Assembly: GCA_963930775.1 (NCBI GenBank)
Contig: OZ005692.1
Coordinates: 8,356,135 to 8,420,134, forward strand
Direction of reading: 5' to 3'
Length of the DNA: 64,000 bases
Origin: Cliona cf. orientalis
Lineage: Eukaryota; Porifera; Demospongiae; Clionaida; Clionaidae
The notes below the pieces were generated by a model. The model searched no databases. It worked only from the letters and a program-made list of their open reading frames with translations, and was not told the origin of the DNA. A program made the position numbers and the translations under genes. Positions 1 through 12,500 of the stretch are shown here, in pieces; positions within the stretch are counted from its first letter, which is position 1; each line of letters begins with the position of its first letter.

Positions 1-694
1 GTTGGCTACAGGTAGAATTTTCAGGGTACAAATCTAGCCACTCTTGAGGTGCTTGAAAAGGAGTGTGAACGTTATGCAGAGGTAGGTAGAGAAATAGTGG
101 AGTACTAGGGTCATGCGAGGTGAGAATACTTGTCAAGTCATCACGGAACACATATGCATCATACGTTCCATTGCGAGGATCTGGAGCATCGTTCTTCCAA
201 AAATCAACAGCACAGCCGATTATTTCATGCATATGATCTTCTCCTCCACTTAAAAATCCAGACGACGAATCAAATCCCCTATTAATGGGCAAATAATCAG
301 TTGTAGCAAAGCCTTCGTGCCACTTTCCTACCATATGTGTGGCGTAACCTGCTTGCTTGAGCTTGGATGGTAGTGTGGTCATATTGAGGTTGAGACCGAG
401 CTTGGATGTGGGTGGATCAATATTCCACTGATGAGCATGGTGAGGCCATCGACCGGTTAAAAGAGAAGCTCTCGAAGGTGAGCAATACTTGAAGACATAG
501 TGTCGGTCGAGTAGCAGACCAGTGTTTATTAGCGTGTCAAAGTTAGGTGACTTGATAGCAGGATTGCGTAGGCCAACGTCAGCATATCCCCAGTCATCTA
601 CAAACACGAAAACTATGTGTGGCTTGACAGGTACTGGTTGAGCAGAAGTGGTGCACAAGGCACACAACAGAATCAGACACAAGCCAGCAATCAT
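1..694 (-). CDS. Arylsulfatase (ARSB-like), N-terminal part, runs off window edge
   Basis: The minus-strand frame opens at an ATG at 694 and stays open to base 1, giving about 231 residues; the rest lies outside the window. It starts with a hydrophobic signal peptide ending near TTSAQPVPVKP. Then come the metal-binding VDDWGYAD segment and the CSPSRAS box, whose cysteine would become formylglycine, followed by HMVGKWHEGF. Members of this family hydrolyse sulfate esters of glycans or small substrates; secreted or lysosomal location is inferred from the signal peptide. It is clearly paralogous to the complete gene at 1020-2483 on the same strand, so the pair is a tandem duplication. No intron is seen. 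The exact substrate cannot be told. Confidence 0.9.
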   Translation of the reverse strand, partial: MIAGLCLILLCALCTTSAQPVPVKPHIVFVFVDDWGYADVGLRNPAIKSPNFDTLINTGLLLDRHYVFKYCSPSRASLLTGRWPHHAHQWNIDPPTSKLGLNLNMTTLPSKLKQAGYATHMVGKWHEGFATTDYLPINRGFDSSSGFLSGGEDHMHEIIGCAVDFWKNDAPDPRNGTYDAYVFRDDLTSILTSHDPSTPLFLYLPLHNVHTPFQAPQEWLDLYPENSTCSQ

Positions 695-1019
695 ACTTCT
701 CTTTACTGAAATAAAATTTCAGTCAAAAATTATGTGTAGCTAGTCTATAAATGCTAACCCAAATCTAAGTCACCTGACTCTGAAGCTCATGTGTGCATGA
801 ATATTTACTGTCACAAGATTCATTACGCTATAAATATCAAGAATGAGGCCACAAGACAGTGTGGATATGAATGCACATAGCTACACCGCAAGTATACACA
901 TGCAAGTACGTGTAAATTTCTATTTTAAGCGATGCAGATTAAGAACAACAATCACGTGCACTGAACCCAATAATAACTGTTATAGTGTGCACAGGTAGTT
1001 CAGCATCATAGTCCTTTTG
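695..1019. other. Spacer between the tandem sulfatase genes
   Basis: A 325-base AT-rich spacer separates the start of one sulfatase from the stop of the other. I see no ORF, RNA gene or repeat in it. It must hold the promoter of the left-hand gene. Confidence 0.6.
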
Positions 1020-2483
1020 TCACTTCCAAGGCTGCCAATACTCCCCATGCTGCTTCATATAGGAGCAAGCATTGTCATCCATTGGTAGATCAGATTCATT
1101 ATGAACACCTTGGTCCTGCATATCCCTTGGCTCCTTGGCATACTCATTGTACTGCCGTATCATCTTCTTTAGAACATCAGGTTCCTGCTTGGACAATTCT
1201 TTACGCTCGCTAGGATCTTCCACAATGTTGTAGAGGCAGTAAGGATCACAGTTTTCACCCTTTGGTCCATCGTGACAGGGGTAGTCCAGTGGTGTCCACA
1301 TCAGAGAGTCACAATCTTCTGGTTGCTTTCCGACAATTAGTTTGTAATCTCCCATAATAATGGCACCAGTGTCACCAAAGTCATAACTTAAAACTATATC
1401 TGGGTGCTGAGTAGTGGTATTCTCACCTGTTATGATAGGCCACACATCAAGTCCATCTACTGGGAATTTTCCTGATCCTGAATCGGATGAATCTACTCCT
1501 GCTAGCTTGCAGAAGGTGGTGTACCAGTCGGCAATGTGAATGAATCCTTCAGACGTTTTCCCTTGCATTTTGGCCGGCAGCAGTCCTCCATTGGCGAAGG
1601 CAAGTGATCTAACACCACCCTCAAACAGAGTACCTTTACTGCCTTTCAGCGGGTAATTACTGCCACCACAAGGGGCACCCCCATTATCGGCTGAAACCAC
1701 TATGATTGTGTTGTCCCACATGTTGTTCGATTTCAGTAGCTCCACGAGGTGTCCAGTAACATTGTCAGCTACACTCACCATGGCTTGATAAGTGAGACGA
1801 TTTTTACAAGTAGAATTTTCTGGATAAATGTTCAACCATTCATCTGGAGCTTGTAGTGGAGTGTGGACGTTGTGTAAAGGGAGGTAGAGAAATAATGGGT
1901 CGCTGGGATTGTGGCTTGAGAAAAGTGCTGTGAGATCGTCGCGGTAGATGTAGGCATCATATGTTCCATTACGAGGATCAAACGCATTATTCTTCCAAAA
2001 ATTAACGATTCTACAGCTCTCTTCTTCGTTCATGTGATTCTCCCCTCCACCTAAGAATCCAGACGAAGTATCAAACCCTCTATTGATGGGAAGATATTTA
2101 TCTTGAAAGAAACCCTCGTGCCATTTCCCCACCATGTGTGTGGAGTATCCAGCTTGCTTCAGCTTAGCTGGAATCAGAGTCATATTTGGATTGAGCCCAA
2201 GGGGAACGGCTGATGGGAGGTTCCACTGGTGAGCATGGTGAGGCCATCGACCAGATAGAAAAGAAGCTCTTGATGGAGAGCAGTACTTAAATACGTAGTG
2301 TCGATTGAGAACAAGTCCTGTGTTCATGAGTGTATCGAAGTTGGGCGTTTTGATGGCAGGGTTGCGCAGACCAGTGTCAGCAAATCCCCAGTCATCCACC
2401 AAAACAAACACGATATTTGGCTTTGTAGGCAGAGCAGCGGCTGCAATGCCACACAATGTGATCAACCACAACGCACCAATCAT
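1020..2483 (-). CDS. Arylsulfatase (ARSB/ARSI/ARSJ-like), complete
   Basis: An intronless ORF of 487 residues with its ATG at 2483. A signal peptide occupies about residues 1-18. The type I sulfatase core is intact: D30-D31 in VDDWG bind the metal, C68 in CSPSRAS is the formylglycine precursor, then HMVGKWHEGF (Lys and His of the active site), LPLHNVHTP (His), and SADNGGAP near residue 266 (Asp-Asn), followed by PLKGSKGTLFEGGVR. This order is the arylsulfatase B type. The usual KWHLG reads KWHEG here and in the neighbouring copy. The product probably desulfates glycans in a lysosome or outside the cell. Lack of introns and a tandem copy may reflect retrocopying or old gene transfer, but that is inference. 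The specific substrate is unknown. Confidence 0.93.
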   Translation of the reverse strand: MIGALWLITLCGIAAAALPTKPNIVFVLVDDWGFADTGLRNPAIKTPNFDTLMNTGLVLNRHYVFKYCSPSRASFLSGRWPHHAHQWNLPSAVPLGLNPNMTLIPAKLKQAGYSTHMVGKWHEGFFQDKYLPINRGFDTSSGFLGGGENHMNEEESCRIVNFWKNNAFDPRNGTYDAYIYRDDLTALFSSHNPSDPLFLYLPLHNVHTPLQAPDEWLNIYPENSTCKNRLTYQAMVSVADNVTGHLVELLKSNNMWDNTIIVVSADNGGAPCGGSNYPLKGSKGTLFEGGVRSLAFANGGLLPAKMQGKTSEGFIHIADWYTTFCKLAGVDSSDSGSGKFPVDGLDVWPIITGENTTTQHPDIVLSYDFGDTGAIIMGDYKLIVGKQPEDCDSLMWTPLDYPCHDGPKGENCDPYCLYNIVEDPSERKELSKQEPDVLKKMIRQYNEYAKEPRDMQDQGVHNESDLPMDDNACSYMKQHGEYWQPWK

Positions 2484-4091
2484 GGTTAGTTACTGTCAAG
2501 TTAATATCAACTTTGTATGCGTTAGCTATTATTGGTTACATCATGTGATTGTGTTAATGTTAATCATAGCACGATCATGAATATTCCTATCCAAATCATA
2601 CAAGCATAATATCAGCACACACATGCAGATTCATGCTGCTACCATTCACCACCCCTGCATGTATAAAGTGATGGCAGATTGGTGTACAAGAGGCTAGATC
2701 CTTACAAACGTATTATGCAGGGTTCTCGTAGCTAATAAAATTAATTTAAATTAATGTTGTATAATATAGCCGTCTCTCAAATATTATTGTTATTACCAAT
2801 CACCACAAGCAGGTTGTAACGGAAACAATTAATGGGAAAATTGGCTACTCAATCCAGGGACTACTAGCCAAAGTGAAGGATACAATAGCAACAGGTGTAT
2901 AGGGAATTCCTCTTCTGAATCAGTATCTGTGGGTTCTATGTACTGTAAACCTTAATTGGGGCTTACCCTTCACAACCCAAGATTCACCACGAAGATTTGT
3001 TACCTATACCCACAATTAAGTGTGCGTGCAATTAGGTACTTTTGCATGTGTAGTAATAAACACCAGTGTGTATATACTAGTGTACAAGTAACAAGAGGTA
3101 CTACCCATACTACCCGCAAACATGAACACGACCACCAGTAATGTGTAGGGTACAGCACCACTTCTGTTCTAGTATACAAATGAACTATAATAGACATGAT
3201 GAGGACATAGTAACATGCATGTCAATAAAATTAATATATGCACGGAACTCAGGGGAAACCTTCATGACGATTATAGAAAATAAAGCAGAAGTTATAATGC
3301 ATAATAATAATTAAGAATCTACCTACAAGTATGCGCATGAAGTTGTGACAGCCAAGCTGGGTTATTATAGAGACAATCAAAGTCAAGCCAGGGTTTCATA
3401 CTAGGTGCATAATGCCCAAAAACTTCTTTTCAATGACTGTGGCCCTTGTGAAGCTGTGAATAAGCTGAACCACATAACCACATGCAATGGTGCACGCTGT
3501 AAACCACACAATCACATTCATGCCCAAGGTCGGTCACTGATTGGATCATTAGTCACTATGGAATGCTGCAAATTAGTCTCAAATTTGTCAAGTCACACAT
3601 GCTTGCATGTGGATGCACTTATTATTATTATTATTGTGTAAACAAATGATTTCATCAACTATAAAGGAATATCACTGCCATGTCATGGTACTGTAACACT
3701 ACACTGGATTACATAAACTGAGCCAGGTGTATACTGGATGTATTACATAGTTCCAAAACATAACTATACAGGTTGAGCAGGATAGCACAATAGTACAAAC
3801 ACTGTGCAGGATGTAATGCAGGTCATGCTATACATAGAATGAGGGGTTCAACAAATCCTTTATTGGTAATCCTAGATGAATAGCGCTTAATAGGTATATA
3901 CTAGTAAAGGAAATGTAAAGTAGGGATATTATATAGTATCATATTATTATTTGCTTTGATGTTGGATATTTGACACAAAAGCAGCTAGTGATCAATAGAG
4001 CCACTACCAAAGCCACTATGCAATACAATACTGGGTCACAATGATATTATTGATTATGTCATAAATGCACAATGCAGCTGCATAGAATGCC
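2484..4091. other. Intergenic, no gene recognised
   Basis: About 1.6 kb upstream of the sulfatase and downstream of TACO1. Only short unsupported ORFs occur, of at most 91 codons. An (ATT)n run sits near 3620-3640. I see no convincing exon, RNA gene or terminal inverted repeat. Confidence 0.55.
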
Positions 4092-7000
4092 TCATTTTCT
4101 TGGATTTGACTGCAGCACAAAGTTATCATACACTTCAGTTACATCACTATGGTCAGATAGGGCACACACCAGTCTCACTGCACTGTCATACGACTCTTGT
4201 GAGAGATGAATGAGCGATTTTGGAATGTATTCCAAGCTAGCTCCAGGTACTGCATATCCCAAAGACTTTAAAGCTTTAGACACCGTAGATAGTTCACTGG
4301 GATTGCATAAGAATCTTATACACCGTTCTTCACCCATTTGCTCATTATCAGTGGTACTATCCAGATTTGAAGTAGAGTCAATGTCTTCAGAATCTCTATC
4401 AGTTCGTACATCTTCAGCACCTACCTCAATGGCTACTTCAAGCAGGTCTGTAGATGCATCAAACTCATGCTGTGGTACTCTGATTACTCCTTTGTGGTCG
4501 AACATGAAGGCAGATGCCCCTGCCTCGAGAAGGATACCACTGAAAGGGTGTATTATATGTGTGTGACCAAAAATGATGTGAAAATGGAACTTTAGTAGGT
4601 TTATCTTCTACTAGTCCCAATATCAAACCTAAGGGGAGACCATCCCAGTTCCGGCCGCAAGTTAGGCAAACACCTAATCCCAGCGAAAGGCAGAGCTACT
4701 TACTAATAGGTGCCTAGCTTTGAGAATTATAGGTGTGATAGGTTATGTATGTGCCCGAGAGAGTGTAAGCAATAAATCGTACATGGCATGAGATCGAGGA
4801 GGACCTGGTAATTTAAAGCAACTCATCTGCCTTACTATAGCAATGCTTCCAGCATTCACTCATAACCATAGCAACTACATTGTACAATAGCTCCACAATG
4901 ACTGTATGACACCATAACGGCTTGGTATAGAGGCTAGCCAGGTGGCTGCACTATAGCTAAGTACGTACAGTGAAGAATCAGCTACACAGTCACATTAGTT
5001 ATCTTTTTGTATTGTATAGTTCCGACCATCACGAATGATCATTGAGAGCAACTCCTTGACTGAATGCCTGCTTTTGTGTTCATGACGTAAGGAAAGTCAA
5101 GACTAATTGCTATGCGAACCTGTATCTATCATCAGGGATGGAAGTAGTTCAAACATTGGTGTAAATTTTGAGTTGGTAAATATGATTAGCTATGCAATGC
5201 TGTATCTTGCTAGACTAGGTTGAGCATTCAGCCTAGTCTCTTAGGCCCTTGATGGCCGCTCACGCCTGAAGCACGTCAGGCTTACCCCAGATGGATGAAC
5301 AAGAACATTCTACGTATCTGTTCTGGATAGTTCTGCAGTTGACCATCTGTGTTGAAGTCATAGTTAGGCAGATGTCACCCAATCTAGCCAAAAATATGTA
5401 ATTATATACTCTGTTTAATTTGATCCCACAACTTGAGCCAGCTACATTTTGGCAGGCCACTACATAATATGCCACACTTAACGCTAGATTCCCTGGCAAC
5501 TAAAAAGTAGGAAGTGAGTTGCTTATATTGCCACTTTTGCAGACATACATTTTGTGCATGTGCATCACTTTGTTTGTTACAGTCTTAGTCCCAATATCCA
5601 GGGCCTATATATTACACTAAGGAAGATGATATCATCAGGCGGGGCAAGCCTTCGCTCATGGCATCAGCTGTACTCCAGGGTTTTTATTCGTAAAGAATCA
5701 AAGTGTTATTAAAATACCTTGATTTTGAGTCACTAACTCGGCAGGCAAGTACAATCAAATGATCAAATTGGAGCAGGCAGGTTCTCAGTTTAGCAAGGTA
5801 CAGCTCTACCTGTAGCTACAGTACAACAGAAAACAGTACCAACCATTAATGACTGCCACTGCCATGGCCAAACTTGAGATGAATAAGGTCGAAAGTTACC
5901 CAACAACACACTCCACGATGCAGATGTTTATCCGCCTAAGGTGCTTGAGCTCGAGCCACACTGCATTGCAACGATTCCATGGATCTGACCTTCAATCTGC
6001 ATTAATGACGACCTTTACCTGTCACGATTAGGTCTACCACGTGGTGTCTGAGCATGCGCATTGAGTCGTTGCCATGCAAGATCACGCACAAATAAATAAA
6101 TATATATATATACACCGCTTCCGTTTTCTCGTGTATTCGGCTCGCTCAGGCTCGCCCCGAATTAACGTTAATTATGTAGCAATCATTAAAATCACATAAA
6201 ATTGGGTAAATGAATCACGCACAGTGCATGTAATCAAAGGAACTTACGAATATTTTGCCAGTAAATTCTTGATTTCAGGTCGTGTTTTTCGATTGTTGTG
6301 TGTGAAGGCCTCAATGATCATATGATAGCCAGAGGGCCCTTGGGCGTCATAAATCACCAGTTCAGATGATGAACTATCTGTGCCCTTGCTACTGGCTTTC
6401 TTGATAGCATTCTCAATACTTGCTTTAGGAACACCTACATAGATGATATGTAATAATAATTGTTATGGTACATGTAGATACGATGAGGCATTAAAAATTA
6501 GAGTATTTACAAACCTATAATCAGTAAAAACGTACGTAGCAGTGGCATCGATGATTCAGCAGTGAGCAATGCAGCAAATCATAGGTCTACCCCTTATTTT
6601 TCAATAAATGTCAACCATCTATAGCTATTTTTAGTTGCATCTATCTAAATAAAGAACGTATTGAACAAACACCAACTCATATCCCACTATCCTGATCATT
6701 TGCTCTATTGTTGACAATAGTATAGAAGATAGAGAATTAAGCTGCCTTGCATGTAAAGCATCAATAACAGATAGTCGGTATACAATCATTCAACCAGTGC
6801 ATGAGCAACTTGCAACCGCAGAGAGATACACCACAGATCAGTTGTACGTATACGGTAATCTACATTGTATGCTATATTATGGATAAGGTCTATTGATTTG
6901 CTGCTAAACNNNNNNNNNNNNNNNNNNNNNNNNNNNNNNNNNNNNNNNNNNNNNNNNNNNNNNNNNNNNNNNNNNNNNNNNNNNNNNNNNNNNNNNNNNN

Positions 7001-7469
7001 NNNNNNNNNNNNNNNNNNNNNNNNNNNNNNNNNNNNNNNNNNNNNNNNNNNNNNNNNNNNNNNNNNNNNNNNNNNNNNNNNNNNNNNNNNNNNNNNNNNN
7101 NNNNNNNNNCTTTAACAAGATATTCCGCTCACACACTTACATGTATTATACATGTACATCAATATATTATAATATTATGTTGTTGAGGTTAATATAATAA
7201 CTATTGCATCACATACCTGCTTTCCTAGCGCTCTCGATGATACCAGCAAGCCGCATGTTAGAGTCGGGATCAGGTCCACCTCCAACCTTAATAGCACTAG
7301 CAATCAGTGTCACATACTTGTGGATTGTCACACTCTTCTCAAGATCAGTGACTTTCTTCTTATGTTTGACCTTTGACCACTTGTTGTGTCCTGCTTTAAC
7401 CACAGCACTAGTATGATAGAATCGATTCCGCATGGTGAGCCAACTCGGTAGACATAGCAAGGCGTGCAT
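4092..7469 (-). CDS. TACO1: TACO1, mitochondrial translational activator (YebC family)
   Basis: Three exons on the minus strand: 7217-7469, 6248-6434 and 4092-4539. They join in phase to 295 residues, close to human TACO1. The N-terminus carries a basic presequence around MRNRFYHTSAV, then the family signature AGHNKWSKVKHKK and the KVGGGPDPDSN segment. Exon 2 holds VPKASIENAIKKA, and exon 3 ends with ALSDHSDVTEVYDNF. Both introns are GT-AG, with donors read as GTATGT and GTAAGT. In animals TACO1 helps mitochondrial ribosomes translate COX1. The start is uncertain: 7469 fits the family length, but the frame stays open a further 179 codons upstream. Intron 1 holds the 200-N gap; no coding sequence appears to be missing. 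Confidence 0.93.
6139..6158. repeat. Solitary end of the GGGGCGAGCCTGAGC repeat family
   Basis: This sits in TACO1 intron 2 and matches the terminal sequence of the element at 53073-54141 (GGCTCGCTCAGGCTCGCCCC). A stretch of (TA)n precedes it, as next to the other copy. Only one end is recognisable here. Confidence 0.4.
6910..7109. other. Assembly gap of 200 N
   Basis: Exactly 200 N bases, a usual size for a gap of unknown length. It lies in TACO1 intron 1, and the flanking exons join in phase without it. Confidence 0.99.
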
Positions 7470-8006
7470 GCCTAAGTTGTTAGTAAGGGGTTGGACGTAT
7501 TGAGGAACTTCATGAGTGCTATTTATCTCCAAGATAATCTGAGTGTTATCTAGATCATAAAAGGGGTGGACACTGATGGCCTCAGGGCATGTCAGTGCAA
7601 ACTGTAAACCTTTGGTTGCAAGAGCTATTACTGAAGCCTGTTGTAGGATTTGGTGGTAAAATTCAATTATCCACAGAACGGTCTTTGATACTGATTCTTT
7701 GAGAATTGGCACAAGGCTAGAGCATCGAGTCAGCTGATCACTAGATTGCTGCCACATTTGCATCCGTTCTTGACTTTGAGTGTAGCTACAAAGTTGATGT
7801 CGCTGGCACAACCTGGTACCTGTGTGCAGCCGATAATGCCGCCTATCATTAACATTGCTTCTAAGTTTATGTTGGCAGTTACTGATCCAGAGCTCAGGGG
7901 GCAGTACAAACAAATGTAGGGTATTGGCATACTGGGTGGCTCTAATTAGAGTCATGAAATTTAGGGGATTCCTCCTCACTATTGCTGAATAAACAGACAT
8001 CATCAT
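7470..8006 (-). other. Open frame continuous with TACO1 exon 1, product unknown
   Basis: Upstream of the TACO1 start the same frame runs open for another 179 codons to an ATG at 8006. The translation is varied and not low-complexity; it includes LFVLPPELWISNC, ILKESVSKTVLWIIEFYHQ and SVHPFYDLDNTQIILEI. I do not recognise it. So long a stop-free stretch in AT-rich DNA is unlikely by chance. It may be a real N-terminal extension of TACO1, a 3' exon of another gene, or a fused fragment. No mitochondrial presequence would then begin the protein, which argues against a simple extension. Confidence 0.35.
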
Positions 8007-9596
8007 TTATTGGATGTTCGCTATAAATAGTCAACAGTGAAATAGTATAGTTCAGTGCTTACAGATTCCACTTTCACATTCAGCAGTTGAGCTCAGTATA
8101 GTGAATTGATAGCCGACATCAAACTGAGGCTTCAATCTTCACGAGGTGGGCGTGGCTCTCATCATCGCGGTACAGCCCAAAGAATCTAAGTGGAACTTGG
8201 AGCCGAGGAAAGAGCGAAGTGTTTGTCCGGATATTATATAGACGCTTGTAAGGTAAGTATCATATACTGTGAAATAATGATGATATTTAATATTTTGTAA
8301 TAAAAGTCAGCTCATGGTGCCACGCATACGGCCACCGTAGCAACCGTGTTGACCGAGTTCACGTGGCGTTGCATACTGAAACCTGATTACTTTATGAAAG
8401 ACCACTGGCAAGCCAACCTAATAGTAGTTTCATTTTCAGTGCCTGATTGTACTGGCCTAATTATATAAATAATACCACTGTCAATTAAAATGTTAGACTG
8501 AACTAGTTAGTTAGATAACTAGCTAGCCTAATTGTGCCACATTCAGTTTGCATCATGAGGAGGAGTATTCTGAGCCAAAATTGTCACTAACCGATCACAA
8601 TGCATGAAATTATGCATTAAGATCCATACTTTATCTAAAACCATAATATTAATCTAAATAACTTCAAGTTCGGTTCATGTTTAATATTATTATTATGATA
8701 TTGACTCGGATGATGGCCATGAGATATCAATTAAGCTTAGAGGTCATTATCCCTCTCCGACGTACCTGGCCGATGAAAATCAAGTTCATGCATACTCTCA
8801 GATTCTGGGTTCAAATTGATGCAGACATGCATGGACTCTGGGGAGCTCTAGTTACTTACCTAACTAAAAGGTTGTGTTGCCTGGCATATAATATGCATGG
8901 TAAATGGTTCACCGTTGTTCTACTATGATCATATTAGGCCATGGTCTTGTAGCTAGTCAGCGGCCATCTAAACAGTGATCAACTACTGATTTGAGTGGCC
9001 CAGTGACAGAGCTGAGTCTGGCACAAGCCGTACCTCTCAATTACTACCACACTTCTCGAGCGAAACGTTACATACAAGGTGGTCAAAGCAACTCTGAGGG
9101 ACGTCTTGAGCTTTAACATCACTTGTGGCAACCGTGCGTACACTAGCTACTAAGCTATAGCTACTTAGTTCATGTTGTGTCATGAAGTGGTGTTCCTCTG
9201 ACTGGCTATTGAGACCTCTTTTGCTTGAGATCGAGAGAGTTGGTATGTGACACTGACATGATTAACAAGTTGATATCACAGATGAACACATGTAAGGAAA
9301 GAGGTTGGGACATTCTGTCTCTGTGGAACAATAAACGTTCAAAATTAATTTTAATGGTACGAACTACCATGGACAGATAGTAGCTACCCATGCAGAAATT
9401 TAGCATCAAAATATCAGTAGCGAATTAAATAAAATATATGTAAAGTATTGCTGGTCCCGTAATGATTAAAGATTGATGCATAGTTTACATATTTGTGGGC
9501 ATATTCACGCGCCAGCTACACGTAACGCCACACCTATAATTTTCATGGTTTCGTGCGTAGGAGTGTGCGGAGTTGCGCAATCGCCCACTTCCTGTT
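8007..9596. other. Intergenic between TACO1 and the first BAHD1-like gene
   Basis: This is divergent upstream DNA of two genes. A plus-strand donor-like site, AAG then GTAAGTATC, follows base 8252, so a noncoding first exon of the downstream gene may end there. No convincing ORF or repeat is seen in the rest. Confidence 0.4.
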
Positions 9597-12500
9597 ATGG
9601 TAGTGATTTGTGCACCTCGTGATTTTCAATGGGCGGATCAAGCCAGATCGATCGAAGACTCTTCGAGTGAGGCCGATACAGAAACTAGCGTCCTTATCGT
9701 AACATCAAAGATACTATTGTAAGTAAACCTCCCGGATAAAGATTTGTAGGGTATAGCTCTTTGAATATTGTCATGGTTAGCCCAAGTTACGTAGGATCTT
9801 AATTGCCGCGCCCGACGACCCAGACCGATTTGGGCCCGGGCGTCCGTGGGGCCCGTGCTAGTCGACAACGTCAACAGAGGTATCGAGAATGGGCGACAAG
9901 CGTGCACCGCCCCTCTAGATAGTGTGAATCTACGATAAAATATTTAGTTGACCTGAATCACGCCCCGTTTAATACAAGTACTCTGACGAATCAGTCCGGC
10001 TGTGTGTAGCTAGCTGACATCTCACTTTTGTTCTGCCTTTTTCTTACAGCATAGAATCTACAGTGAGTGACAGCTATAAGATGCTTGCTGTGCCGATCAT
10101 GCCAACCACGCCACTGCTGAATGCGGAAAAGAGAAGACTAGGCAGTCGGCTAGAAGATATGTATGTACCAGAACCAAAAAGACGTCGTACAGATTCCAAA
10201 ATTGTACAAGAGGTCGGTCCTGGAAACAATATCAAGTCGATATCTGAAAGTCAGGACCAGCGTGGACTATTTCTCAGCTATGCGCCACCCGTGTGCTTGC
10301 CTCCACTCAGGAGAACTGCCAGTCTGAAAGCTGAGCTACAACTGTCCTTGCTTTACAATGATAATTCTCGTAGGCATCTCTTCACAGAGCCACAGGTATC
10401 TTTGTCAAGCACTGATTCGGCTATCGAAAGTACGGACAAGGATAGTCAGAAGAAACCTGATGTTGTTGGTGAGCTAATCCACAAGGAAGTGGACAAAGGT
10501 GATGGCCGAATACCTGTGGTGAACCTCAAGAACAACGGAGTCAAAAGAAAGTCTGTGTCTCCAATGGTTGAAAGGATTACTGCACTCTCTACACAGAACC
10601 ACACAAACAGTGATGTGGACTCAGACTGTAGTGAGTCTGGACGTACATCCATTCTGAAGAGCAAGATCAAGCAGCCGGCTATTGTGTTGACCAAAATGAC
10701 CCAACCTATCAAGAAGAAGGCCACACCATCTAGTTCACCCGCTCCTCGCCCAATCACACCTGTACCCTCCTTAAATGTCGTTGGAGGATATCTACATAGA
10801 ATGGCTAGCCTCAATGCGAGAGCTTGTGTTTCAGCTTACTTGGAGCCTGAAAGAAAATTTTCACCAAAGCACAAGAAGATACCATCGGCACCGCCCAAAC
10901 CAGCACTGCCTAACCCACCTGTGTCAAAGGATAATAGCGACTCAGTACCATCGGCAGCGCCCAAACCAGCACTGCCTAGCCCACCTGTGTCAAAGGATAA
11001 TAGCGACTCAGAATGCAAGACTGATTCCTCTGTTTCTTCGATATGCAAAGTATACACGGAAGCTCCAAAGTCCAAGCCAGTTGTCGTGAATTTAAATGGA
11101 AATGAGAGTGTAATTCCAATTATCAAGTTCGACAGAAGTGGAAGTCCAAGTACACTGATCATTAAAGAGCTTGATGATGATAGTAGTGTGCCGTACAATA
11201 GAGAAGGATTATTGTACAATGGTGACTCCATACATCCGGATGCACGAGTGTTTGTTGCCGACGATAAAAAGCTTCAGCTTCCTAAGAGAATAATCCCTAC
11301 CCTTGTGCCGGCAAGGCTCTCTACAGTGAAGAGAGCAGTCAAAAGGGCTACTTTAATTGGTATTTTACCAAGTAGCAAGAAGCACAGTAAGGTAAGCGAG
11401 TGTCGAGGGTGAAGAGGATTATTTGTGGGAGTAACTATGATGTCCAATATTTATGATTTGCAGAGAAATAATGGATGGTGCCCATTGGGAAAACCAATCA
11501 AAGTCATTAAGTACCGTGAGGTGTGTTAGCATATAATATTAGCTATTGCACAACGGCAATTTCATGATTGATTGATGCATATGCTTACCAAAGCTACGTA
11601 TCTCTGAAAATTAAGTGCATGAACAGTGTTATGGTGATCAATTCTCAGATAGATACAAATTTGACGTATACTAGCTGTAGCTATAGGAAATCTAGTTGCG
11701 CGTGCATGCATGCATAATCTACCTACCTACGTATACCTCTACTACGTGCGTATAGCTATGACTATCATTTAACACAGCAGCAATCTTCTAAGATCTCTCG
11801 CAAGTACTTCGCTGGTATTAGAAGGAGAAAAGAGGTATAATATGATGCTATATATGCATGGCAATAATAGTGAATCTGTAAGTAACTTTCATACAGGATA
11901 TCTTTGTGCGAGATTCTGTTGTTATCAAATCTGATTCTGGTAGAAATGATAAGCCGTATGTTGCTAAAATTGGAAGTATTTGGCAGGAACCAGGTGATTT
12001 ATTATTGTTATAATGGATAGCTGTAGTTTAGCTTCCAATGCACCTTAGGTACTTGCATGTGTGTGTTTAATCATACATAATAGAGGGGGAGAAGGATCGA
12101 GAATGCACATTAGTATGTGTAGTGACGTCATGCTGTCATGGTGTGGCACACCCCTCCCTGGCCTCTTGTATGCACATCTACTATGATTTGTGATGGCGTT
12201 AACGTCAGTCTTGTTGCCAGTCTAAACCTAGATATATATATCACTAACCGAAGCGTGGGGAGCAAAACCAAGCATTAAAACGCAATTTGAGCTCTCATTT
12301 TTATATTTTACCCTGTATAAAACATTGTATAGACTTTTCTTTGGCTATCAGCGAGACAACTCAAAGAGAGAGTGATTGGGCAGTGTCCTAACAATGTGCT
12401 TTAGAAGCGTCCGCAAGCTTTCTGGAGGTAGCACTCTGGTCTGCGAGCTTCATCAACAGCCCCGAGTCATATTCAGGTTGAATTAACTTACCTGAGCTTG

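Noticed and set aside
6786-7197. ORFs crossing the N run
   Set aside because: They are open only because of N bases.
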